Assembly: GCA_900757185.1 (NCBI GenBank)
Contig: CAAEMX010000043.1
Location: forward strand, 1-29,358
DNA from: an uncultured Collinsella sp.
Lineage (GTDB): Bacteria; Actinomycetota; Coriobacteriia; Coriobacteriales; Coriobacteriaceae
Length of the DNA stretch: 29,358 bases
Reading direction: 5' to 3'
Shown here: positions 1-7,894 of the stretch, piece by piece
How the letters are laid out: each line of letters starts with the position of its first letter
Numbering within the stretch: position 1 is the first letter of the stretch
Translations under genes and position numbers: made by a program
The notes under the pieces: model-generated
The model's input: the letters and a program-made list of their open reading frames with translations, nothing else
Told to the model about the DNA's origin: nothing
Database searches by the model: none

Positions 1-80
1 AAGTTTGTAGCGAGTTCCGCACGCAAAGGAAAGCACTTAATGTGCTTTCCGTCTTGCGCAGGACTGTAGAGCAGCAAACT
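1..80. other. Structured intergenic segment at window edge
   Basis: No open reading frame is supported here. The segment contains a strong hairpin at 28-50 (GGAAAGCAC, loop TTAAT, GTGCTTTCC). It is bracketed by weaker complementary segments: CGCAA/TTGCG next to the hairpin, and AAGTTTG at 1-7 against CAAACTT at 74-80. It may be the terminator of a gene lying before the window, or the 3' part of a structured RNA. The outer pairing starts exactly at the window edge, so its extent cannot be judged. Confidence 0.35.
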
Positions 81-143
81 TAACCCCCGCCCCAGCCCCG
101 GAGACCCTCCCGGATGGCCCCAAAAATTTTTTCAAAAAAGTTG

Positions 144-173
144 TTGCGCGCCGGACAGACTTCTGTGTATACT
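144..173 (+). promoter_or_regulatory. Probable promoter of the tRNA-Asp gene
   Basis: A -10 box TATACT at 168-173 and a -35-like TTGCGC at 144-149 are separated by 18 bp. An A/T-rich run at 121-140 lies directly upstream and could act as an UP element, as is common for stable-RNA promoters. The mature tRNA would begin about 40 bases after the expected transcription start. Confidence 0.55.
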
Positions 174-219
174 AATCCCCGCAGCGCACGCGAGCGGAAA
201 CAAACGCGAACGTCTGCCT

Positions 220-297
<78 letters not shown>

Positions 298-306
298 ACG
301 CAATTA

Positions 307-334
307 AAGCCACGTCTTCGGACGTGGCTTTTTG
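307..334 (+). terminator. Rho-independent terminator after tRNA-Asp
   Basis: A 10-bp perfect stem (AAGCCACGTC / GACGTGGCTT) with a stable TTCG tetraloop is followed by a T run. It begins ten bases after the tRNA CCA end. Confidence 0.9.
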
Positions 335-340
335 CGTTTG

Positions 341-655
341 ATGCACTTTGTTTCGATAGAACGATCGCCCTGGCGCATCTTCGCCCAGAATCCCCGCCCC
401 TTCGGGAACGCAAGTAAAATCTAATAAGCATATCTGTCTAAACAACAGCTTTGTTGCGCAACACCTGTTCAACGAAGCAGGGGGTTAGGTTATACTAAAT
501 TGCACTGTGGGCCGCATCTGATGCATTTCGCTCCAAGCGCGGCATTCAGTGGATATCCGATTTACCATTTGGATGTCCTGCGGTCATTTAGCGTCTCGAC
601 ACAAGCTCGGCCCCGGAGCTCGTTCGAGCTGTTCGTATTCCTTGAAAGGGGAAAA
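341..655. other. Intergenic stretch before the Rrf2-family gene
   Basis: The open frame that continues upstream of 656 has no ribosome binding site and an atypical composition, so I read no gene here. A candidate promoter is TATACT at 491-496 with a TTCAAC-like -35 at 468-473 (17-bp spacer), which would give a leader of about 155 bases for the Rrf2-family gene. A short palindrome around GGATATCC (near 551) is visible. The long leader could hold regulatory structure, but I see no recognisable riboswitch. Confidence 0.4.
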
Positions 656-1141
656 ATGGACATATCGAGGAAGACTGATTACGCCCTTCGTATGCTGGCG
701 ATGCTTGCCGAGGATCCGGAGCGTTTGCTTTCTGTTCGCACCGCTGCCGAAGAGGTCAATGTCCCGTATTCGTTTGCCCGCTCGATTCAGCACGGTTTGG
801 TCCAGGCCGGTATTGTGGAGAGCCTGCGTGGCGTCCACGGTGGCATGCGTCTCAAGGTCAGTCCGGACGACGTTACCATTCGTCAGGTCGTCGAGGCCGT
901 TCAGGGCCCTATGGTTATGAATGATTGCACCGCACCCGATGGCGACTGTGCGCGCATGGGCACGTGCTGCTATCATCCCCTGTGGGCCGGAGCTCAAGCA
1001 TTGATGCGCGACTACCTCGATTCCGTTTCGCTCGGCGACATCGTCGCTCACCGCCAGTTCCCGGCCGTCGATCCCAAGTTCGCCGACCGCGAAGCGTTTC
1101 CCGAGTACGCCACCTGTGCGTATACATGCCGGGAGGAATAG
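656..1141 (+). CDS. Rrf2-family transcriptional regulator, probable [2Fe-2S] sensor
   Basis: A 161-residue DNA-binding regulator of the Rrf2 family (IscR, NsrR, CymR relatives). The winged helix-turn-helix spans about residues 2-66, starting with the family's MDISRKTDYALRML opening and ending in the wing motif RGVHGGMRL. Cysteines C91, C98 and C104 match the spacing and position of the IscR cluster ligands (C92, C98, C104), so an iron-sulfur cofactor sensing redox state, iron or nitric oxide is likely. C105 and two more cysteines near the C-terminus (CAYTC) are extra. The start at 656 is chosen because AAAGGGG precedes it; an in-frame start at 500 has no such support. The MutY-like gene begins 21 bases downstream and probably shares the transcript. 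Confidence 0.85.
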   Translation: MDISRKTDYALRMLAMLAEDPERLLSVRTAAEEVNVPYSFARSIQHGLVQAGIVESLRGVHGGMRLKVSPDDVTIRQVVEAVQGPMVMNDCTAPDGDCARMGTCCYHPLWAGAQALMRDYLDSVSLGDIVAHRQFPAVDPKFADREAFPEYATCAYTCREE

Positions 1142-1162
1142 CGCCGCATAAGGAGCATAGAT

Positions 1163-2068
1163 ATGATTCAGGACCCCTTTCGTTCGATGATTCGTTCGGA
1201 AGGGGTCCTGCGTTATCGCGACCTTCCGTGGCGCCGCACGCGCGATCCGTACATCATTTGGCTTTCCGAGGTCATGTTGCAGCAAACACAGGTGCCACGC
1301 GTGGAGACGCGTATGCCGGCGTGGCTCGATCGCTTTCCGACCGTGCAGGCGCTTGCCCAAGCCGCGCCTTCCGATGTTTTGGACGCTTGGCAGGGCATGG
1401 GCTACAACCGACGCGCTCTGGCGCTCCACAAGGCCGCTCAGCGCGTTGTGGAGGACTGGGACGGTGAGTTTCCGCGTGAGACGCGTGACTTGGTCGCTCT
1501 GCCTGGTATTGGCCCGGCAACGGCGCAAGGTATCCGGTCGTTTGCGTTTGATCTTCCGGGCGTGTATCTGGAGACCAACGTGCGCACGGTCTTTCTGCAT
1601 CACTTCTTTCCCGATGTACCGGCTGTTCCCGACCGCGAGCTGGTGCCGCTGATTCAGGCGGCCTGTCCGGCGGTCCCCGGTGCGGCGACCGACGAGATCG
1701 CTCCCTTTGCCGTGCCGCTCGATGATGCCGACACGCCGCGCGCGTGGTATTACGCGTTGCTGGACTACGGCGCATATCTAAAAAAGACGTTGCCCAATCC
1801 GTCCAGGCGCTCGGCGGGCTATAGCCGTCAATCAAAGTTTGAGGGCTCACGTCGCCAAAAGCGCGCGCATATCGTGCGCATGTTGCTGGCAGCGCGCGAT
1901 GGCCAACCGGCGGGGATTACGCTTGCTGATGCCGTGGTGGGCGTTAACGATATGGAAGCGGCGGCTGGGCGCGGGCCGGTCGAGCGCGAGCTTGTCGCGG
2001 GCATTCTGGCCGACCTGGAGCGTGAGGGCTTTTGCCGAGCCGAGGACGATCGTTGGTTGAGTGTGTAG
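1163..2068 (+). CDS. MutY-like HhH-GPD DNA glycosylase lacking Fe-S and NUDIX-like regions
   Basis: A 301-residue base-excision glycosylase related to adenine glycosylase MutY, which removes adenine mispaired with oxidised guanine. The MutY signature is clear: PWRRTRDPYIIWLSEVMLQQTQV with the catalytic Glu equivalent E36, GMGYNRRAL near 78-86, and the helix-hairpin-helix LPGIGPATAQGI at 113-124. Three departures are visible. The segment LETNV has E137 where MutY has the catalytic Asp of LDGNV. The four-cysteine Fe-S loop that normally follows is absent. No NUDIX-like recognition domain follows; instead a short basic segment and a winged-helix-like tail end the protein. It may therefore be a distinct subfamily with altered specificity. 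An AAGGAG ribosome site precedes the ATG, and it probably forms an operon with the Rrf2-family gene. Confidence 0.8.
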   Translation: MIQDPFRSMIRSEGVLRYRDLPWRRTRDPYIIWLSEVMLQQTQVPRVETRMPAWLDRFPTVQALAQAAPSDVLDAWQGMGYNRRALALHKAAQRVVEDWDGEFPRETRDLVALPGIGPATAQGIRSFAFDLPGVYLETNVRTVFLHHFFPDVPAVPDRELVPLIQAACPAVPGAATDEIAPFAVPLDDADTPRAWYYALLDYGAYLKKTLPNPSRRSAGYSRQSKFEGSRRQKRAHIVRMLLAARDGQPAGITLADAVVGVNDMEAAAGRGPVERELVAGILADLEREGFCRAEDDRWLSV

Positions 2069-2182
2069 CCCGCTCAAATCTGAAGAACGGGATTGTAAGG
2101 TTTAAATTCTCGGCTTGAGGGCATCCTAAAGGCGAGGCCGCTCGAAGCCTACGGGCGGCATGCGTTGAAGGGAAGTACACCT

Positions 2183-2722
2183 ATGGATTTTGAGAACTCC
2201 CAAACCAAGAAGAACCTCGAGACCGCTTTTGCCGGTGAGTCCCAGGCACACACCAAGTATCGCTACTATGCATCCAAGGCCAAGAAGGACGGCTACGTTC
2301 AGATCTCGAACATCTTTGCCGAGACCGCAGGCAACGAGTCCGAGCACGCCAAACTGTGGTTTAAGTATCTGCACGACGGCGCCGTTCCGGGCACTCTGGA
2401 CAACCTGCGCGACGCCGCCGCGGGCGAGAACTACGAGTGGACCACGATGTATGACGAGTTTGCCAAGACCGCCGAGGAGGAGGGCTTTGTCGAGATCGCC
2501 GAGAAGTTCCGTGGTGTCGCCGCCGTCGAGAAGGCCCACGAGGAGCGCTACAACAAACTCGTCGAGCGCATCGAGTCGGGCGAGGTGTTTGAGCGCGAGG
2601 GCGTAAAGGTGTGGAAGTGCCTGAACTGCGGACATCTGCACGTTGGTGCCGAGGCACCTGAGGTGTGCCCGGTGTGTAACCACCCCAAGGCGTACTTTGA
2701 GGAGCAGGTGGTGAACTACTAG
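2183..2722 (+). CDS. rbr: Rubrerythrin
   Basis: A 179-residue cytoplasmic non-haem iron peroxidase of anaerobes that reduces hydrogen peroxide using electrons from rubredoxin or NAD(P)H oxidoreductases. The ferritin-like four-helix domain (about 5-130) shows the di-iron ligand pattern: E19, E52-x-x-H55 and E116-x-x-H119. The C-terminal rubredoxin domain has two CxxC knuckles, C146/C149 and C162/C165, for an Fe(SCys)4 centre. The start at ATG 2183 is preceded by AAGGGAAG; an upstream in-frame TTG overlaps that site and is rejected. Length and domain order are normal. Its position after an Fe-S regulator and an oxidative-damage glycosylase suggests a peroxide-defence neighbourhood, although it is 114 bases from the previous gene and may have its own promoter. 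Confidence 0.95.
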   Translation: MDFENSQTKKNLETAFAGESQAHTKYRYYASKAKKDGYVQISNIFAETAGNESEHAKLWFKYLHDGAVPGTLDNLRDAAAGENYEWTTMYDEFAKTAEEEGFVEIAEKFRGVAAVEKAHEERYNKLVERIESGEVFEREGVKVWKCLNCGHLHVGAEAPEVCPVCNHPKAYFEEQVVNY

Positions 2723-2741
2723 CGCTTGGCGCTGGCTGCTG

Positions 2742-2831
2742 CGGAGCGCAGGGCGGGGAAACACCTTTCCCTCTCGCTCACGGCTTCGCAGAGTCGCGCG
2801 AGGCAAAGGTATTTCCCCGCCTTGCGCTCCG
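2742..2831. repeat. Long imperfect inverted repeat
   Basis: The arm starting CGGAGCGCAGGGCGGGGAAA (2742) is matched by TTTCCCCGCCTTGCGCTCCG ending at 2831. The pairing extends inward through ACCTTT/AAAGGT, giving arms of about 31 bases with three mismatches around a roughly 25-base centre. It lies between the rubrerythrin stop codon and its terminator and has no T tract of its own, so it is more likely a repeat element or mRNA-stabilising hairpin than the terminator. Confidence 0.65.
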
Positions 2832-2881
2832 GCGTTGGGTCGTCGCGTGCTCGATACAGAAAAGCTGATAAAAAAGGTTGT

Positions 2882-2912
2882 GTGCCGCCCCTTTTTGGGG
2901 CGGCACGTTTTT
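2882..2912 (+). terminator. Rho-independent terminator
   Basis: A perfect 10-bp GC-rich stem, GTGCCGCCCC / GGGGCGGCAC, with a TTTTT loop is followed by GTTTTT. It most likely ends the rubrerythrin transcript. Confidence 0.9.
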
Positions 2913-3163
2913 GTGGGGTCCCGGTCTCCACAATTTTCGTCAAGCTATTGGTTAGATTTTGGTCAGTTGGCGTAAGGGTGGAAGGCCAAAAGATTGTTGG
3001 CGAAAAAAGCTCAGAGAAAGTGCTGGTAGGGGAGTTGTTGAGCTTTTCGACAGCTTTTGAGCAAAAGAAACTTTGTGGCTATTGCCGGCGATTGCGTTGT
3101 CGCGGTCATGGCGGTGCGGGATGCTGGTCGTAAGCGTCGAATGCTCCGATTTTGGAGGCCAGT

Positions 3164-3598
3164 ATGGATCTGTTTCTTGAGACTCCGCAGCAACAAGCTG
3201 AGCGCATGCTGCGTCAGCAGCAACGACTCATGGAGATGCAAATGCAAGGGGTTGCCAACCAGGCGCCCGTGCAAAACGTCGTGCCCGCTGCTGTACCTGC
3301 AGCTGTGCCCGGGTGTGAATCGGCGCCAGAGGCCTATTCCGTACAGCAAGATTCATATGCGCAGGAGCTCGCGTTCGACAAGCATCGTGCGCGTCGCCGT
3401 CGCTGGGCCCAGCGCCTGCGTACGTTGGCGATGATCGTGCTCATCCCGTTGGGGCTTGCGGCCATCTTTCTGGCGTCGTATGCCCTCACGTGCATCCTCA
3501 ACGGTGCATCGCCCAACGAGGTGCTCCAACATCTAGCGGCCCTGGGCCAGCGCCTAGATGACGTCATAACAACCATCCGCGCCGGCTGGGAGAGCTAG
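3164..3598 (+). CDS. Hypothetical single-pass membrane protein, Gln-rich N-terminus
   Basis: A 144-residue protein I do not recognise. It begins with a Gln/Met-rich helical segment (about 8-30). A Pro/Ala/Val stretch (about 34-50) follows, then a strongly basic patch KHRARRRRWAQRLR (73-86). One hydrophobic transmembrane segment spans about 87-112, and a short C-terminal helix completes the protein. By the positive-inside rule the basic patch keeps the N-terminal region in the cytoplasm. TTGGAGG just before ATG 3164 fixes the start. Codon use matches its neighbours, so I believe it is a real gene, but no enzymatic motif is visible and no function is proposed. Confidence 0.7.
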   Translation: MDLFLETPQQQAERMLRQQQRLMEMQMQGVANQAPVQNVVPAAVPAAVPGCESAPEAYSVQQDSYAQELAFDKHRARRRRWAQRLRTLAMIVLIPLGLAAIFLASYALTCILNGASPNEVLQHLAALGQRLDDVITTIRAGWES

Positions 3599-3722
3599 CG
3601 TTTTAGCGCCCGAGGCTCTAAGAGAAATTTGTCTGCAACGTAGTGAGTGATCCGTGTGTATGGCGGGGTAAGATTGATCGCGGTTTTGATTGGTGCTCGA
3701 TTGGGTTTGTTGGGCGGAGTTT

Positions 3723-5078
3723 ATGTCTGCTATTGATATTGTGCTTGTTGTGATTGCTTTGGTGGCGGTGGGGGTTGCTGTGGCTTGCGCCCTCCAGCTC
3801 AAGAGCCTGCGTGCCGAGTTGCGGGAGCGTGGTGATGGTAGCGTGGAAACGCTGGCAGCACTCGAGCAGGCCAACAACGCGCTCGATGCCCTGAACGTCG
3901 CGCTAGCTGAAACCCGCCGCACGGCCAATGCCATCGCGCAGCAGCAGACGACCGATGCGGCCGTGGAGCAGCAACGTTACCTGACCATCGCACGCGAGTT
4001 CTCGCAAGCTGGTGACCGGATGGATGACCTGCGCCGTGAGACGGCCCAACAGCTCGGCGCCAATCGCGAGGGCATCGAGCATCGCCTGGACAAGGTGCGC
4101 GAGACGGTCGATGCTCAGCTGAGCGCCATCCGCAAAGACAACAACGTGCAGCTCGATCAGATGCGCGCGACGGTGGACGAGAAGCTCTCTCGCACGCTCA
4201 ACGACCGTCTGTCTGCATCGTTTAAGCAGGTGAGCGACCAGCTCGAGGCCGTGTACAAGGGCCTGGGCGATATGCAGTCTATCGCCACCGGCGTGGGCGA
4301 CCTCAAGCGCGTGCTGGGCAATGTAAAAGCGCGCGGCATTTTGGGCGAGGTGCAGCTGGGTGCGATCCTGGCGGACATCCTTACACCCGACCAGTATCTG
4401 GAAAACGTCGCCACCAAGCCCGGTGCCTCGGAGCGCGTTGAGTTTGCCGTCAAACTGCCGGTGGACGAGGGCGATCCCGTGCTGCTGCCGATTGACTCCA
4501 AGTTTCCGGGCGACGCGTACGAGCACCTACTCGACGCCCAGGAGTCGGGCGATGCGGAGACCGTGGCGGCTGCGCGCAAGACGCTCGACACCATGGTCAA
4601 GCGCGAGGCTAAAGACATCTGCGAAAAGTACCTGAGTGTGCCGGCAACGACCAACTTTGGCATCATGTTCGTGCCGTTTGAGGGACTGTACGCCGAGATC
4701 GTCAGCCGCCCCGGGCTTATCGAGACCCTGGGCCGCGACTATCATGTCAACGTTGCCGGCCCTAGCACCATGGCGGCCATTCTCAACAGCCTGCAGATGA
4801 GTTACCAAACGTTTAAGCTGCAAAAACGCACCGACGATGTACTGCGCGTGCTCTCCGCTGTCAAGGCCGAGCTGCCGCGCTATCAAAAGGCGCTGCGCCG
4901 CGCCCAGCAGCAGATCGAGACCGCGGGCAAAACGGTCGAGGGCATCATTACCACGCGCACCAACGTCATGGAGCGCAAGCTCAAGGACATCGACGCGCTG
5001 GAAGACGCCGACCAAGCCGATGAGATCTTGGGGCTCACGCCCGCGGGCTTTCCCACAGACCAAGAAGACGAGGACTAA
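3723..5078 (+). CDS. rmuC: RmuC family DNA recombination protein
   Basis: A 451-residue RmuC homologue. RmuC proteins are membrane-anchored, coiled-coil proteins with a nuclease-like fold, and in E. coli loss of RmuC raises inversion recombination between short inverted repeats. The N-terminus is a single membrane anchor (about 3-24). A long heptad-like, Glu/Ala/Arg-rich coiled coil follows to about 180. The conserved RmuC domain spans about 180-430, with GNVKARGILGEVQL, LLPIDSKFPGDAY and a MFVPFEGLYAEI segment that are typical of the family. The chosen ATG has GGCGGAG upstream; an in-frame GTG at 3690 would add eleven residues before the membrane anchor and is less likely. A terminator-like hairpin follows at 5092. 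Confidence 0.92.
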   Translation: MSAIDIVLVVIALVAVGVAVACALQLKSLRAELRERGDGSVETLAALEQANNALDALNVALAETRRTANAIAQQQTTDAAVEQQRYLTIAREFSQAGDRMDDLRRETAQQLGANREGIEHRLDKVRETVDAQLSAIRKDNNVQLDQMRATVDEKLSRTLNDRLSASFKQVSDQLEAVYKGLGDMQSIATGVGDLKRVLGNVKARGILGEVQLGAILADILTPDQYLENVATKPGASERVEFAVKLPVDEGDPVLLPIDSKFPGDAYEHLLDAQESGDAETVAAARKTLDTMVKREAKDICEKYLSVPATTNFGIMFVPFEGLYAEIVSRPGLIETLGRDYHVNVAGPSTMAAILNSLQMSYQTFKLQKRTDDVLRVLSAVKAELPRYQKALRRAQQQIETAGKTVEGIITTRTNVMERKLKDIDALEDADQADEILGLTPAGFPTDQEDED

Positions 5079-5091
5079 TTGCAACAAGACG

Positions 5092-5130
5092 GCGGGGCGC
5101 CGGCGCAAACGCGGATGCCCCGCTGCTTTT
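5092..5130 (+). terminator. Probable terminator after rmuC
   Basis: GCGGGGC (5092-5098) and GCCCCGC (5117-5123) form a 7-bp GC stem around an 18-base loop that can pair partly on its own (GCCGGCG region). TGCTTTT follows. It is a modest terminator between rmuC and the ABC transporter gene. Confidence 0.55.
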
Positions 5131-5205
5131 CGCATCGTGCTTGCCTGAAGTGCGCTTCAATGTGCAACAATGGCGTTTCGCCCTATCAGACGCGAAAGGA
5201 AGCCC

Positions 5206-7008
<1,803 letters not shown>

Positions 7009-7071
7009 GCGTCTCGGACGTGGGACAATTGTGCCCATAAGTTTATTGTGCCGTTGAGCTGAGGAGTCGTT

Positions 7072-7737
7072 ATGCCACGCGAGACCAATGCCGCCAAGCG
7101 CGAGCGCGCCATCGAGGTGTGCGAGCGCCTCAACCGTCGCTATGGCCCGGTCGAGTGCTTTTTGGACCACGAGAATCCCTTCCGCCTGCTGATCGCGGTG
7201 CTACTCTCGGCGCAAACGACCGACGCGCAGGTCAACAAGGTGACGCCGCGGCTGTTTGCCCAGTGGCCCACGCCCGAGGCCATGGCCGGGGCGAGCGTGG
7301 CTGACGTGGCAGACACCATCAAGTCACTCGGCTTCTACAAGAGCAAAGCCAAGCATGCCGTCGAGGCCGCGCAGATGATCGTCGCCGACTATGGCGGCGA
7401 GGTACCGGCCGACATGAAGGAGCTTGTAAAGCTGCCGGGCGTGGGACGCAAGACGGCGAACATCGTGCTCAACGTGGGGTATGGCATCGTGGAGGGCATT
7501 GCGGTGGACACGCACGTCAACCGCATTGCGCACCGCCTGATGTTGAGTCCCAAGACGCATGCCAAGGAGCCGCTCAAGACCGAGCAGGATCTGCTCAAGA
7601 TTTTGCCGCACGAGTATTGGGAGTCGGTCAACCATCAGTGGATTACCTTTGGTCGCGAGATCTGCGACGCCCGCAAACCCAAGTGCGGTGAGTGTCCGCT
7701 GGCAGATTTGTGCCCCAGCGTGCGCGTGACGGGGTAG
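7072..7737 (+). CDS. nth: Endonuclease III
   Basis: A 221-residue bifunctional DNA glycosylase/AP lyase that removes oxidised pyrimidines and then cleaves the strand. The helix-hairpin-helix LPGVGRKTA carries the Schiff-base lysine K127, and the conserved Asp D146 lies in VDTHVNR. The C-terminal [4Fe-4S] loop has the exact C-x6-C-x2-C-x5-C pattern (C198, C205, C208, C214). Length is normal. GAGGAG lies just upstream of the ATG. This canonical relative makes the missing cluster and changed Asp of the MutY-like protein at 1163 stand out. It is 63 bases after the ABC transporter gene and may be co-transcribed with it. Confidence 0.96.
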   Translation: MPRETNAAKRERAIEVCERLNRRYGPVECFLDHENPFRLLIAVLLSAQTTDAQVNKVTPRLFAQWPTPEAMAGASVADVADTIKSLGFYKSKAKHAVEAAQMIVADYGGEVPADMKELVKLPGVGRKTANIVLNVGYGIVEGIAVDTHVNRIAHRLMLSPKTHAKEPLKTEQDLLKILPHEYWESVNHQWITFGREICDARKPKCGECPLADLCPSVRVTG

Positions 7738-7841
7738 GGCGGAACGCATCTTCGTCTGGCGTTTTTTGCGGGGCCGGGTTTGCCCTTGAGCCGGAGTTCT
7801 CTCCATGCGCTACCATGACAGACAATGTATTTGACGTACGA

Positions 7842-7868
7842 CCCGCCGAGCTTGCCCCGGCGGGCTTT
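7842..7868 (+). terminator. GC hairpin with short T tract before mfd
   Basis: CCCGCCG (7842-7848) pairs with CGGCGGG (7858-7864) around a 9-base loop and is followed by CTTTT. It lies about 105 bases after nth and about 30 bases before the mfd start. It could terminate the nth transcript or act as an attenuator in an mfd leader. A possible mfd promoter (TTGAGC at 7786, TACCAT at 7811) lies upstream of it, which would favour the leader reading, but the 19-bp spacer makes that promoter weak evidence. Confidence 0.45.
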
Positions 7869-7894
7869 TGGCGTTGCGATGCCGGAGGAACAGC

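Larger units (their letters stand above)
2723..3163. other. Long intergenic stretch with hairpin and terminator
   Basis: This stretch contains the long inverted repeat at 2742-2831 and the terminator at 2882-2912, annotated separately. The remainder (about 2913-3163) has lower GC than the surroundings and probably carries the promoter of the small membrane protein gene, but I could not pick a convincing -35/-10 pair. Frames open across this region have no ribosome binding site and read through the repeat and terminator, so I do not call them genes. Confidence 0.5.

Noticed and set aside
500..655. N-terminal extension of the Rrf2-family regulator to an upstream start
   Set aside because: The family begins at MDISRKTDYALRML; the extra 52 residues have no ribosome site and atypical composition, whereas 656 has AAAGGGG in front.
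584..1603. Long reverse-strand frame opposite the Rrf2 and MutY-like genes
   Set aside because: It is a shadow of high-GC coding on the + strand, which shows clear family motifs. The same applies to the other long reverse frames, for example at 5035-6540 and 8522-11557.
2726..3133. Open frame after rubrerythrin
   Set aside because: It reads through a long inverted repeat and a clear terminator, has no ribosome site and no protein-like composition.
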